The notes beneath the pieces were generated by a model. The model had not been told where the DNA came from. It saw only the letters and a program-made list of their open reading frames with translations, and ran no database searches. DNA of 64,000 nucleotides, from the NCBI RefSeq assembly GCF_027595985.1, contig NC_073304.1, positions 217,746,000 through 217,809,999 on the forward strand, written 5' to 3'. The position numbers and the translations under genes were made by a program. Shown here one piece after another: positions 41,301 through 51,429 of this stretch. Source of the stretch: Sorex araneus. Its lineage: Eukaryota > Chordata > Mammalia > Eulipotyphla > Soricidae. Within the stretch, counting starts at the first letter, position 1; every line of letters starts with the position of its first letter.

Positions 41301-42812
41301 TACAGGTGCGGCCCCTGGGATCGAGCTCAGGACCTCATGCTTGCCCTGGGGGCTTTCTAAGCTGCTGCGCTCTCTTTGGGATCCTTCTTGCTGAACAGAA
41401 CTCTCAGATCATTTCAGCACTTGCAGGTGGCACTGGGGTTTCAATGGCATGAAAACCACCAAGCCAACTTCAGTGGCATGAAAACAACCAAGCCTGTTCT
41501 TTAAGTTCTTAAAGTCCCAACTCAATCAGACACACACACACACCGAAAGCATCTTTCGCCTAGGTGGGGTAGCCTAGCTTAAGTGGTAGGACACACGTCT
41601 AGTGTGCCCAAGTCCCTGAGTTCAGGCCCAGGAACCACGTATGGCCTGTTGGGTGTGGCTCCTAGTAGGAGAGACAGAGAGACAGACAGAGAGAGAGTTC
41701 TGTTCATCTCATCAGATCCCTAGCCTCCCTAACCTAGCAATACCTTCAGAGTCTATGGATGCAGAAATTGAACTGGGTTTAAGATGTTTGTCTTGGTTTG
41801 AGCCCTAGAACCTCATAAAGTCCCTCCAAGCATGGCTAGGAGTGGCCCCTAAGCACAGAGCCAGTATTATCCCCTGAGCACAGAGACATGTGTCCAATAC
41901 AAACCCTAAATTTATATATATATATATAAATATATATATATATATTATATATATATGGTTCAGAGCAAGGACCTGAGGATGCTGTACTGTTCAGGCCCTG
42001 CAGTGCGGGGGACCCCAGGGTGTCCCCTGCAGTGCCCAGGGGCCACCAGGACCACACCCAGCAGTGCTGGCAGCCTCCAGGCTGACACCAGGTGATGTCA
42101 TATATATATATAACATATATATAACATATATATAACATATATATATATATATATATATCTCCAGGGAGCTAGAGAGATATATAGTGGTGCTTCTCAGTGC
42201 AGAATCATGAGTAACTGGGACCCGAGCAGTAGTCCCATGGGGAGGGCGTTTTTCCTTGCATGCTGCCAACCCTGGTTCAGTCCCCAGCATCCTATATGGT
42301 CTCCCGAGTATCACGAGGAGTAATTCCTGAGTGCAGAGCTAGGAGTAACCCCTGAACATTGCCAGGTGTGACCCTCAAAGACAAAAAAATGAATCTAGTA
42401 ACCTCTGACTGAGCATTGCTGGGTGTACCCACCAACCACCAAAAAAGACGGATCTAGTCTTGCCCGGGCAGACAGGACTTCCTCAGAACTCTGTCTTCTC
42501 TGACCCTTCGTTAGAGCCAGGTTCTCTCTATGCCAGTGGGCTCAGAGGGTCTGTACCTCAGAAAGAGTGTCAGTCCTCAGGGCCATATGGGGCAGCTGCC
42601 CATCTCGGGGGCTAGGCTGGGCTTGGGCTTGGGGCACGGAGCCTGGGAACTGACCTCTCTTACCCTTGTCTTGGCAGTGCCACCCAGCCCTGGACGGGCA
42701 GCGCGGCAAGTGCTGGTGTGTGGACCGGAAGACAGGAGTGAAGCTTCCGGGGGGCTTGGAGCCCAAGGGGGAGCTGGACTGCCACCAGCTGGCGGACAGC
42801 TTCCGAGAGTGA
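28986..42812 (+). CDS. IGFBP4: Insulin-like growth factor-binding protein 4, complete
   Basis: IGFBP4 is a secreted protein that binds IGF-I and IGF-II and keeps them from their receptor until the protease PAPP-A cuts it. Four exons (28986-29334, 37571-37728, 38436-38570, 42678-42812) join in phase to encode 258 residues, the human length. Residues 1-21 form a signal peptide ([17 protein letters not shown]). The cysteine-rich N-terminal IGF-binding domain follows, with the family motif GCGCCATC. The linker carries an N-glycosylation site (NNS) and the KMKVNG segment where PAPP-A cleaves human IGFBP4. The C-terminal thyroglobulin type-1 domain has the CWCV motif and ends ADSFRE. IGFBP5 and the other members are excluded by the linker and C-terminus. 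No break or missing cysteine is seen. Confidence 0.98.
30170..30316 (-). mobile_element. SINE remnant in IGFBP4 intron 1
   Basis: Diverged antisense copy ending CTGTGCTATCCCTCGGCCCC. Confidence 0.7.
32558..32725 (+). mobile_element. Diverged SINE
   Basis: Head GGGGCCAGAGAGACAGTCC with a disrupted body. Confidence 0.6.
33010..33110 (+). mobile_element. Truncated SINE
   Basis: The head joins directly to the body; the B box and centre are deleted. Confidence 0.55.
33400..33853 (-). repeat. Two antisense SINEs
   Basis: A near-consensus copy at 33400-33580 and a diverged one at 33682-33853. Confidence 0.85.
35360..35440. repeat. (GT)n and TG-rich simple repeat
   Basis: A GT run at 35361-35388 is followed by imperfect TATG repeats. 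Confidence 0.95.
35545..35968 (-). repeat. Two antisense SINEs
   Basis: A diverged copy at 35545-35697 and a near-consensus one at 35797-35968. Confidence 0.85.
36508..36740 (-). repeat. Degenerate antisense SINE material
   Basis: GGTGGCACCTGGTGGTGCTT and CTCCTACACTGGCCACCTC point to one or two old copies. Confidence 0.45.
36972..37034. repeat. (CA)31 microsatellite
   Basis: A long uninterrupted dinucleotide run about 540 bases before IGFBP4 exon 2. Confidence 0.98.
37571..37728 (+). CDS. IGFBP4: IGFBP4 exon 2
   Basis: It encodes the central linker, [13 protein letters not shown] to REDVRPV, with the glycosylation and PAPP-A sites. The acceptor is CCCACTGCAG and the donor GTGAGG. Confidence 0.97.
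38155..38392. repeat. Polypyrimidine tract followed by (GT)n
   Basis: An almost pure C/T stretch with CCCTCCCT units covers 38160-38289. A GT run with one TATG interruption fills 38334-38392 and ends 43 bases before exon 3. Confidence 0.95.
38436..38570 (+). CDS. IGFBP4: IGFBP4 exon 3
   Basis: It encodes 45 residues, [16 protein letters not shown] to GNFHPKQ, the first half of the thyroglobulin type-1 domain. Both junctions are phase 0. A pyrimidine tract and a GT run lie just upstream. Confidence 0.97.
39215..39600 (-). repeat. Two antisense SINEs in IGFBP4 intron 3
   Basis: A good copy at 39215-39398 and a diverged one at 39418-39600. Confidence 0.75.
39638..39820 (+). mobile_element. Sor SINE, intact
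   Basis: AAAGAAGTGCTCC before and AAAAAAGTGCTCC after it are the target duplication. Confidence 0.94.
40005..40492 (-). repeat. Antisense SINE copies around an AT palindrome
   Basis: A fragment at 40005-40100 and a fuller copy at 40308-40492. Between them lies the inverted repeat with arms 40139-40153 and 40196-40210. Confidence 0.65.
40668..40808. repeat. 140-bp duplication, copy A
   Basis: It matches 41957-42098 in the same orientation with about eight to ten differences by eye. Shared blocks include CAAGGACCTGAGGATGCTGT and GCAGCCTCCAGGCTGACACC. Confidence 0.93.
40915..41083 (-). mobile_element. Sor SINE
   Basis: Moderately diverged antisense copy. Confidence 0.8.
41565..41912 (+). repeat. 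Degenerate sense SINEs
   Basis: A worn head at 41565-41640 with a GACA run (about 41672-41695), then a diverged copy at about 41735-41912. Confidence 0.5.
41910..41956. repeat. (TA)n microsatellite, left part
   Basis: AT-only DNA up to the start of duplication copy B. Confidence 0.95.
41957..42098. repeat. 140-bp duplication, copy B
   Basis: The partner of 40668-40808, sitting between two TA microsatellite blocks as if inserted into one. Confidence 0.93.
42099..42160. repeat. (TA)n microsatellite, right part
   Basis: ATATAACATATATAACATAT pattern continuing the TA run beyond copy B. Confidence 0.95.
42210..42400 (+). mobile_element. Sor SINE, diverged
   Basis: The last SINE before IGFBP4 exon 4, with recognisable CAGAGCTAGGAGTAACCCCT. 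Confidence 0.7.
42678..42812 (+). CDS. IGFBP4: IGFBP4 exon 4, coding part
   Basis: It encodes 44 residues, [16 protein letters not shown] to ADSFRE, then TGA at 42810-42812. The acceptor is GTCTTGGCAG. Confidence 0.97.
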
Positions 42813-43835
42813 TCTCTGCCCACAGACGGGGAACTCCGCGCCCCCAGCTCCCCCCACCCCCTTCCCCTGGAGGCCGCAGAGCGGACTCGGAGCCCACATC
42901 TGAGTCCTGGTTCTGCCTCTGGCCCAGAAGTTTCCCTCTGGTGTGCATGTGGGTGTGGATGAGCACGAGTGTGCCCTCGGAGTTAGAGTGAGCCCAAGCC
43001 TAGGGGTGTCCTCCCAGGTCCGAGCGCGCCTGCGTGGTGCCCTAGGATGTTCCCCATTTGATCCCTGTTTCCTCTCCGCCTCCCGCCATCTAAAACCATT
43101 TATTGACTACATAGTACAGGCCAGCCCCGGGGTTCTTCCTCCTTCTTCCTCTGACTTGGGCAGGCTGGTTCCTGGGGGCAAGCACGGGCTCGTGGGAGAG
43201 GAGAAGACCCATGGGCAGTGAGCAAGAAGAAAGTAGGGGCGTGTCGGGGCCCAGTCCCCACCCTGCAGCCAGCTCTGAGGTGCAGGTGGAGGGGAGGAGG
43301 TGGGTGGCTCGACCATCAGACGCCACAGTCCGCCTTGACGGCTCTGGACTGCGTTGGGGGGGGGAGCATTCCTGCTGCCTAGATCCCATCGGGAGGAGGA
43401 GGTGCAAAGGCAAGCCCACCTTGGGGTCAGACGCTGCGCCCTCCGCTTGGCTGCCTGACACTCCTGCTAAGGGAGAGGGAAGTGGGTCCAGGAAGGTTTG
43501 CACAAGGACAGAAGGAACGAATGGGGCTGTCAGTCGAACTGCATACGGGAGATGGAGATGAGGACCCCCCTGCTGTGGGGGGTGACTTCTCCTTCTCCCC
43601 CGACCCCCTGCACAGCCCCCAGGCTCACCCTTCTTTAGGGGTTCACTGCCAGGCTCCCTCCTCGCATCTCCTGCATACCCCCTCCCTCCCCGCCTCTGCC
43701 CAGGCCTTCTCCAGCCTGATGGATGGAAGGAGACCTAGAGCCCCACCCGCTGGCCATGATGTCTTAGTCTTTTTTTTTTTTTTAACAAAATAGAAGAAAA
43801 TAATAATAAAAAAAAGAGGAAAAAACCAAGACAAT
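42813..43835 (+). other. IGFBP4: IGFBP4 3' untranslated region
   Basis: SINE-free DNA between the stop codon and the poly(A) signal, about 1 kb. The cleavage site is inferred at roughly 43825-43845. Confidence 0.75.
43805..43810 (+). terminator. IGFBP4: IGFBP4 poly(A) signal
   Basis: AATAAA within an A-rich stretch, followed by a GT-rich stretch (TTCGGTGATTTTC). It is the first canonical signal I found after the stop. Confidence 0.75.
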
Positions 43836-43937
43836 TGCATTCGGTGATTTTCTTTCCAGTTACAAAAAGGCATGCTCTGGGGAACTTTGGTGGAAACACT
43901 CGGCCCAGTCAGACAAGGTAAAGGACTAGGAGGTTTT

Positions 43938-44112
43938 GGGGGCTGGAGCGATAGCACAGCGGGTAGGGCGTTTGCCTTGCACACGGCCAACCCGGGTTCG
44001 AATCCCAGCATCCCATATGGTCCCCCAAGCACCGCCAGGAGTAATTCCTGAGTGCAGAGCCAGGAGTAACCTTGTGCATCACTGAGTGTGACCCAAAAAG
44101 CAAAAAAAAAAA
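43938..44112 (+). mobile_element. Sor SINE, intact
   Basis: Close to consensus. It lies about 100 bases after the inferred IGFBP4 cleavage site. Confidence 0.93.
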
Positions 44113-44229
44113 GACTGAGGCTTAGCCAGCCCTCCTCATCCTTAGAGCCTCTTCCTGGGGCGAGTGTCTCGCTGTCCCCCAAGCCGAGTTCTCTGTTGTC
44201 AGACTCCTGGTGGGTAAACAGTGGTTTCG

Positions 44230-44935
44230 GGGATGATTGCATTTAGGATCACATCCAGTGGTTCTCAGGCCTTGCTCCCAGCTCTGCTCAGGGCTCCCTC
44301 CCTCCTTGTGGTGCTGGGAATCGATCTCGAGGTAACTGCATAGAAGGCAGGTGCCTTAGCCCTGTGCTGTCTCTGTAGCCATGGAACAATTCCTTAAATC
44401 TTTTTGGTATTGTCTTTTTTTTTTTTTTTTTTGCTTTTTGGGTCACACCAAGTGATGCTCAGGGGATTACTCCTGGCTCTGCACTCAGGAATTACTCCTG
44501 GTGGTGCTGGGGGACCATATGGAACGTTGGGAATTGAACCCGGGTAGGCTGCATGCAAGGCGAATGCCCAACCTGCTGTGCTATCTCTCTAGCCCCCCCC
44601 TTTTTTTGGTGGTGGTTTTTGAGAGCAAGCACAGACCTCATGCATCAGGCATGTCCTTATTTATTCGGGGACCACTCCCAGTATATTCAAGGGTTACTCC
44701 TGGCTCTGTACTCAGGAATTACCCTGGCAGGCTTGGGAGATGCCAGGATTGAAGCTGGGTCAGCCACATACAAGGCAAACACTGTACCTGTTGTACTGCT
44801 GTACAACAAAAGGAGATGCTGTTGCCCAGGCATCTCCTTTGTTACTGAGTTGCAACTTCAGCCCCAGACAATGTCTTTTTCCTACCTGCAAAGTGGCCTA
44901 CCTGCTGTACTATCTCTGTACTATCTCTCTGGCCC
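44230..44935 (-). repeat. Antisense SINE cluster
   Basis: A worn copy at 44230-44385, a good one at 44412-44596 and degenerate material at 44612-44935. Confidence 0.65.
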
Positions 44936-44952
44936 CTCAGACAAGATTTTTT

Positions 44953-45117
44953 TTTTTTTTTTTTTTTTGCTTTTGGGTCACACCTGGCTCTGCAGAGGGG
45001 TTACTCCTGGCTCTGCACTCAGGAATTATCCCTGGCGGTGCTCAGGGGGTCGGCCTGAGCACCTGGGTCGGCCGCCTGCAAGGCAAACGCCCTACCCGCT
45101 GTACTATCACTCCAGCC
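44953..45117 (-). mobile_element. Sor SINE with internal deletion
   Basis: The CATATGGGATGCTGGGAATC block is missing. The long target duplication CCTCAGACAAGATTTTTT flanks it at 44935-44952 and 45118-45135. Confidence 0.93.
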
Positions 45118-45479
45118 CCTCAGACAAGATTTTTTGAAGCTCAGGAGTAAACAAGGGCTGATCAGGACCAGAGCTGCTGCAGGATGTCCTGGGGCATCAG
45201 GAGACTGGCTTTGTGTAATTTAGTGCCGGGAGCAATTGCCCTACAGTTGGGGAAAGAGGGAAACTGTCCAGCACATTCCACAGGTCTGATTCCTAGATTC
45301 CTGATGCGCATGCATGCATTTTGATGTGTGCCTGATGTGTTTTGGGGCTGAAAGGTCGGGAATCTTGGGGCCTACAATCCGGCTTTACCAGGCTTCCCTG
45401 CCCAGTCCTGGAAATGCTATCCACATGGGTGTGGCTGACTTCCGGCTCATCCCCATCTGCATGCTGTGTATCTGTGTGC

Positions 45480-45960
45480 ATGGTGTGAGAGTGTGTGCAT
45501 GTGTGCGTGCATGTGGATGGTATGCACATTGTGTGTGTGCATGTGTGTGTGCATGTGTGAACATAAAATGTATGGTGTGTCTGCATGTGTGTGTGCATAT
45601 GCATGTGTGGATGGTATGCACATTGTGTGCATGTGTGTGTGCACGTGTGAACGTAGTGTGTATGGTGTGTGTGCATGCATGTGTGTGAATGTGCATGTGT
45701 GGTTGGTATGCACATTGTGTGTGTACATGTGTGTGCATGTGTGAACATAGTGTGTATGGTGTGTGTGCATGTATGTGTGTGAATGTGCATGTGTGGATGG
45801 TATGCACATTGTGTGTGTACATGTGTGTGCATGTGTGAACATAGTGTGTATGATGTGTGTGCATGTATGTGTGTGAATGTGCATGTGTGGATAGTATGCA
45901 CATTGTGTGTGTGTGTGTGTGTGTGTCTGTGTGTGTGTGTCTGTGTGTCTGTGTGTCTGT
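45480..45960. repeat. 94-bp minisatellite of TG-rich units
   Basis: The marker TATGCACATT (with one variant) recurs at 45521, 45615, 45707, 45801 and 45895, spacings of 94, 92, 94 and 94. Each unit also holds GTGTGAACATA or a relative. The array ends in a plain GT run. Confidence 0.92.
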
Positions 45961-46445
45961 GTAGCTGATCTCCTGGAGCCAGACCCCTTCCTGGGAAGTG
46001 ACTGTCAGCCTGCAGATCCCTGCACACTAGTTCAGTGCATCCGGGAAGCCTCCTCCTGTCTGGCTGTCTATGAGGACCCCTGATGCACTGAATCTTCTGC
46101 CCACCTGGGGAGCTAGTACCTGGCTGCTGATCTGGTGCCATCTGCATCTTCAAGAGGGGGCTGCAAGCTTGTGCCAGCTTGGCCCCAGTGTGGTACTCAC
46201 AGCTCTCTGCTCTCCCAAGGCACAGGTCAGAGCACCAGCATCGGCAAGGGACAATGGGCAGTTACATGCTGGACTTCGCGCCTCCACAGTTCCAAGGTTT
46301 CTCACAATGCCTTGCCCTGGGCCCCAATTTCTGGGGGAGAAGGCAAATGCGTGGACGCTGAGGATTAAACTTTAGGTTCCTAAACCAAATGCAAGGAGAC
46401 TGCCTCTTTGCTTAAAGCATCTCTATTCTGATAAGAAAGATGATG
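45961..46445. other. Intergenic DNA, no repeat recognised
   Basis: Mixed composition with no gene I can support. Confidence 0.5.
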
Positions 46446-46632
46446 AGGGGCTGGAGTCATAGCACAGCAGGTAGGGCATTTGCCTTGCATGCGGCCGACC
46501 TGGGTTCGATTCCCAGCATCCCATATGGTCCTCTGAGCACCTCCAGGAGTAATTCCTGAATGCATGAGCCAGGAGTAACCCCTGTGCATTGCCGGGTGTA
46601 ACCCAAAAAGCAACAAACAAACAAACAAAAAC
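46446..46632 (+). mobile_element. Sor SINE, intact
   Basis: Near-consensus copy with an (AAAC)n tail. AAGAAAGATGATGA before and AAAGAATGATGATGA after it suggest the target site. Confidence 0.9.
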
Positions 46633-46646
46633 AAAGAATGATGATG

Positions 46647-46806
46647 ATGTTTTTGGGCCAAACCCAACAGTGCTCGGGCTCTACTCCTGTTCGTGTTTGG
46701 GGGGGTCACTACCAGCAGTTCTTGGGGGATCATGTGATGCTGGGGATTGAACCTGTGCCTCCTACATGCAAAGCATGCATTCAATCCTTTGAGCATCTCT
46801 TTAGCC
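46647..46806 (-). mobile_element. Diverged SINE
   Basis: Antisense copy with a shortened head. Confidence 0.6.
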
Positions 46807-46840
46807 CTAACAGGTTTTCTTTAATTATATTTACTTATTT

Positions 46841-47126
46841 GGGACTAGAGTGATAGCACAACGTGTAGGGCGTTTGCCTTGCACATGTGCCTTGCATGCG
46901 GCTGACCTGGGTTCAATTCCTCCATCCCTCTCGGAGATCCGGCAAGCTACCAAGAGATTTTATTGCCTTTTGGGTCACACCTGGCAATACTCAGGGTTAC
47001 TCCTGGCTCTGTACTTAGGGATTACTCTTGGTGGTGCTCGGAGGACCATATGGAATGCCAGGGATTGAACCCAAGTCAGCTGTGTGCAAGGCAAATGCCC
47101 TACCCACTATCTATCACTCTGGCCCT
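46841..47126. mobile_element. Second-family SINE joined to an antisense Sor SINE
   Basis: A sense head of the second family at 46841-46957 (ending CGGCAAGCTACCAAGAGA, with a small duplication in the head) stops at an antisense Sor SINE at 46958-47126. Confidence 0.75.
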
Positions 47127-47139
47127 CTTTAATTATTTC

Positions 47140-47292
47140 TTTTCTTGGATTTCGGCCACAGTTGGTGGTGCTCAGGAACTCTTTCTGGTTCTGGACTTGG
47201 AGATCGCTCCCAGAGTGCTCAGGGGCTCATGTGGTGCTGGGAACTAATCCCGGTTAAATGCCTGAACCTCTGTACTATCTCTCTGTCTCCCT
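47140..47292 (-). mobile_element. Diverged SINE
   Basis: GTTGGTGGTGCTCAGGAACT and CTGTACTATCTCTCTGTC are recognisable. Confidence 0.55.
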
Positions 47293-47614
47293 ACATGACC
47301 TCTTTAAATCCCCCTTGTTCTCCGGCGCCCCTTACCAGTGTACTCCCCTTGCACCCTGGGCCTGGGGGTGGGAGGGCCATTTCATGAGCCTTCAAAGAAA
47401 GCAGGATGTGCCTGGGAAGCAACTGCATGGATGGGCCGAATAGGACCTTTGTGGGTTGGCATACATTTGTGCGTGCATATGTGGATGAATGCAACCACGC
47501 GGCACTTTTATGGCTTCTACCGGCAGGGCTGCCTGTCTGGCGCCAGGGCTGATTCTCCTCTGTGTTGTGTGTCTGTGCAGGAGGGATGACCCGAGCATGA
47601 AGGTGTGAGGTGGG

Positions 47615-47775
47615 CTGAGGCCAAGACACAGCACAGTGGGTCGGGCACTTGCTTTGGACAAACTGGGGTTCGATCCCTCCCAGCGCCACATATAGTCACC
47701 TGGGTCCCTCCCTGAGCACAGAGCCAGGAGATAACCCCTGAGCACAGCTGGGTGTGGCCCCCAAACCGAATAAGA
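47615..47775 (+). mobile_element. Diverged SINE
   Basis: B box GGGGTTCGATCCCTCC with a partly deleted body. Confidence 0.65.
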
Positions 47776-48427
47776 ATGCGAATAATGAAGGATCCAAGGA
47801 CGACGGAGGCCGGGAGACGTGGCAGAGGACCTCCACCCATGTTTGCTGTGGCTGAGTGGGCAGCTCTCTCGGGCGGCAGGCCTCGGGGAGACCGGAAAAG
47901 GGCAGAGAGCACGTGCAGCTTCGGAGGGGTGGAATTCTGTACCCCACAGAAGCAGGCACCTCCCACCTCCCTTACTGCTTCTTGCCAACCTCCAGCCCCG
48001 CCAGGATTAGGAACCAGGTTCTGTGCATGGAAAAGGCAAAGAAATAACACCGCACTGGGGCACACGGACATGCTTTACAAGGTCAGACCAGCAAAGTGAA
48101 CTGGCCGGGCTGGGGCAGGGGGCGGGTGTCCCAACGGAGAACAGGGTGCAGAGAGGGCTTGCTGGTCTCAAGGCCTTCCAGTGCGGCCACCAACCTTGGC
48201 GCCTCTTCTCAACTGTTATGGGTGGCATCCGCGTTCTGGGAGACTGAGAAGCGAGAGGAGGTGGCACAGACCAAGCCTGGGCCCCCAGACCTAGAGGAAC
48301 TGTAAGTTCCCCCTGTGCCTCACTGGCTCCCCTGGTTTCCCCCGCCCCGCCCACTGTGGCCTGGTGCAGGGGGCAGCCTGCCAGCGTCCCTGGGCCCTGC
48401 TGGTGTGGACACTCCATGTCTACTTCT
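47776..48427. other. Intergenic DNA, no repeat recognised
   Basis: GC-rich and apparently unique. Several short open frames exist, none with a recognisable domain. Confidence 0.5.
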
Positions 48428-48608
48428 TTCTTTTTTTTTGCTTTTGCTTTTTGGGTCACACCTGGCGATGCACAGGGGTTACTCCTGGCTCTGCACTCAG
48501 GAACCACCCCTGGCCGTGCTCAGGGGACCATATGGGATGCTGGGAATCGAACCCAGGTTGGCCGAGTGCAAGGCAAACACCCTATCTGCTGTGCTATGGC
48601 TCCAGCCC
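48428..48608 (-). mobile_element. Sor SINE, intact
   Basis: Near-consensus antisense copy. Confidence 0.92.
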
Positions 48609-48732
48609 CCATGCCTTCTTGGCTCCTTTCTGCAGCTTCAACCCTGAGGGCAGCGAACTGGCAGGAACTGGTTTTCAAGACAGGGTGGGAGCGAGGGTTG
48701 GTGGAGGAGGTGGAAGGAATGGAAACTCTGAT

Positions 48733-48788
48733 CTCCTCCTCCTCCTCCTCCTCCTCCTCCTCCTCCTCCTCCTCCTCCTCCTCCTCCC
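48733..48788. repeat. (TCC)18 trinucleotide repeat
   Basis: An uninterrupted run that produces serine, leucine and glutamate tracts in the various open frames. Confidence 0.97.
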
Positions 48789-50967
48789 AGAACTGGATTG
48801 AGGAAACTGGGTTTGGGGGGAATGGGGCCCTTCCTCCTGCCACCTCTTTCACCCCTTCCAGGAAGAGACTGATCCCAGCCCCGGTGCCCTCGGGGACACA
48901 TTCCATTAGAGCTACTCCTGGAATGTGAGGGCCTTGGCAGGACTTGGGGCGCCTTTGGGGGGGCCCCACTGCAGAGGGTGGAGAGGGAGTCATTCTGTGT
49001 GGTTAAGACCCTGAAGCATTCCTGGTCCAAGTCACTCCCCACTGCATTCCGGGGCCCCTCCAGCAGCGTCGTCGTGACCTCTGACCTAGCTGGGGAATGA
49101 GGTTGCAGCCGGCTGGGGTTGGCAGCTGTGATGGGGGGTGGTCAGGAGGAGGAGGAGGAGGGGATGGGTCCCCAGGACTCAAGGGGGAGGCAGGAATGAA
49201 GGGGAACAGTGAGAGACAAAGAGGAGTCCTGAGGGCACAGGGTGGGGGTGGGGAGACACCCCCCAACTCCAGTCGGCCAAGGGGCTAATTAGATCCCCCT
49301 GTTCGTGGGGGAAGCAGCCTTTGCTAGGTCTGGGGCCCAGGTTTGGGGGCTGGGGGTCAGGCGTGGAGGCTGGGGCAGGCGTGTGGGCTGCAGATAATTA
49401 GCAACATGATCCACTGAGCTGGCCGGCGCCACCAGGACCCCTCTCTTCCCAGGTCCCCAGCCCCCTTCCCCAGGCCCAAACAATTCCAGCCAGACTTGGG
49501 GAGGGGCTGGCGGAGGATGCTGGGGAGGTGGGTCAGAGCCTGGAGGGATTAGCTTCCCTGGCCCGGACAAGGTCTCTAAAGTGCAAACAACATTTTTTCG
49601 CCCTGCAGTGATATTTAATTACACATAAAAACAGAGCCATTACGCTGAAACCGAGCCCGTTTGGAATCGCTTAATTCAGGGCATGACAAATTGCTTTCCG
49701 AGGAGGCTGCCTGGAGGGCCCCCCAACCCCCCCACCCAGGGAGAGATGGAGATTAGCAGCTTCCAAACTGACCCTGTTCCCTCCTGCTCCAGGCCCCCTA
49801 GCCAGCTCTGAATGCCGAAACTGGGGTCGCAAACTTCTTCCTAAAGACAACCCAAGCCCAGATGGGGGGGAATGGAGGCTTGGGGCATCCTGGAGTCTCT
49901 GTCCTGCCCAGTACCTGACAGTTGCTCTGTTTTCCCAGGGGGAAGCCGAGGCCATGCAGAACCCGATGAGGACCAGGGCTTCCGGCCGTGTACTACGACG
50001 AGACTGAGCGTGGAGATAGAGGCCCCGGGGAGTAGGAGGAGGGCTGGAGCATCAGAGATACTCCGGGCCTGGGAGGGTAGAATTCTCCAGAACCTTCCTG
50101 GTCAACCTATGGAGAGAGCATAGACTGCCTGGGACTTCTGGGGGCAACCGGCGGCCTAGTCTCAATCCCACAGACCTGGGTGAGGGCCGACCTCTTGACT
50201 TTCACTCCTGTGAGCCTCGGTTTTTCCTTCTGTGCTACGGGGGTGGGTCATTCCTAGCTAAGAGAGGTCCCGCAGAGCCTGCCCAGCAGGACGGATGCCT
50301 GATGAAGCCTGGCCCAGGGCGGTCAGTGTTTCTAGTAACTTTCTTCCCAGGACCTGACGCCCCTTTTGTAATGAGATCCAGCCGGAACCTGGGGATTCTA
50401 GAACTTTCTGCGCTCTGAGTCTGTATTTACTGCCGTCCTGCCTCTTCTCTCTAGGTCCTTCCTTCCCTGCTGTTTCTCTTCTCTCCTCTGAAGTCAGGCC
50501 ATCTAAGCACATCTTCGAGGCCACCACATCGGGGATGCCATGTGGGCCTGGGACTTAGACACATGGGTGGGAAGAGGCAGGCCGGGCTTGGGAGGGTGTG
50601 TGCCCTAAACATTTCTTGCTTCACCTCATCTTTTAGCAACTAGCTGCAATTCGAGGCCCATGGGCTGGGGTAGGTCCATGTGCTGGGGAAGGGGTGCCCG
50701 GTGTCCTCTCTTACCTGGGGTGCAGACGCGCCTTGCAGAGACCAGAGAGCTGGCCAGGACCCCCTCTTCCGGGGGAGGAGAGGAGAGACGCTAAGGGGAT
50801 GTGGGGTGCTCCTGAGTGCTGGGCTGCAGGGAACACCTTCTTTCTCTTCTGACTCTCAAGGGTTTCTTTTGCTCTTCCACTCACGACCCCTTTATACCCG
50901 AGAAGCACTCTGGTCAGTGTGGCCAGGAGCACCTCAGATTCACACCGTGGTTGAGTTTGAACTAATT
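48789..50967. other. SINE-free intergenic block
   Basis: About 2.2 kb without SINEs. It includes an AT-rich island at 49385-49700 with TAAT motifs, treated as a candidate regulatory element. I see no gene. Confidence 0.55.
49385..49700. promoter_or_regulatory. Candidate conserved regulatory element
   Basis: GATAATTAGCAAC at about 49391 and then GATATTTAATTACACATAAA at about 49610 carry homeodomain-type TAAT cores inside GC-rich, SINE-free DNA. Conservation cannot be tested here. Confidence 0.35.
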
Positions 50968-50970
50968 CTT

Positions 50971-51125
50971 TTTTTTTTTTTTTTTTTGCTTTTTGGGTCA
51001 CACCCGGCAATGCACAGGGGTTACTCCTGGCGGTGCTCAGGGGACCATATGGGATGCTGGGAATCGAAACCGGGTCGGCCGAGTGCAAGGCAAATGCCCC
51101 ACCCACTGTGCTATCTCTCCAGCCC
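50971..51125 (-). mobile_element. Sor SINE with body deletion
   Basis: The CTCTGCACTCAGGAATTAC block is missing. The target duplication TGAACTAATTCTT lies at 50958-50970 and 51130-51142. Confidence 0.94.
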
Positions 51126-51429
51126 CACCTGAACTAATTCTTGTTGTTGTTCATTCCAAAAACTTTCACCATTGCCAAAGTTTCTGGGACCCCCACATTC
51201 AGTGACACATTCCATATGGGGGTCACAATCCCCACTTTCAGTGCTGGTCCAGTGGCCTGGACACTTTTCTGTAGGAGGGTGCTAGGGGTTGGACACTTGA
51301 GAACAGATTCTCACTGGGGCCTGGGTGGGCACCTCCTCTGGAAGCAGCACCCCACCCTGCCCTGCAGTAGGGTTCAGCTGCAGGCTCACCACACCTATTC
51401 TCCAGGCTCCCGCAAGGCTCGTTTTCTTT

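Noticed and set aside
45293-46153. Long His/Thr-rich and Cys/Val-rich frames
   Set aside because: They are produced by the TG/CA-rich minisatellite, which has no stops in most frames.
48653-48928. Serine- or glutamate-rich open frame
   Set aside because: It reflects the (TCC)n trinucleotide run.
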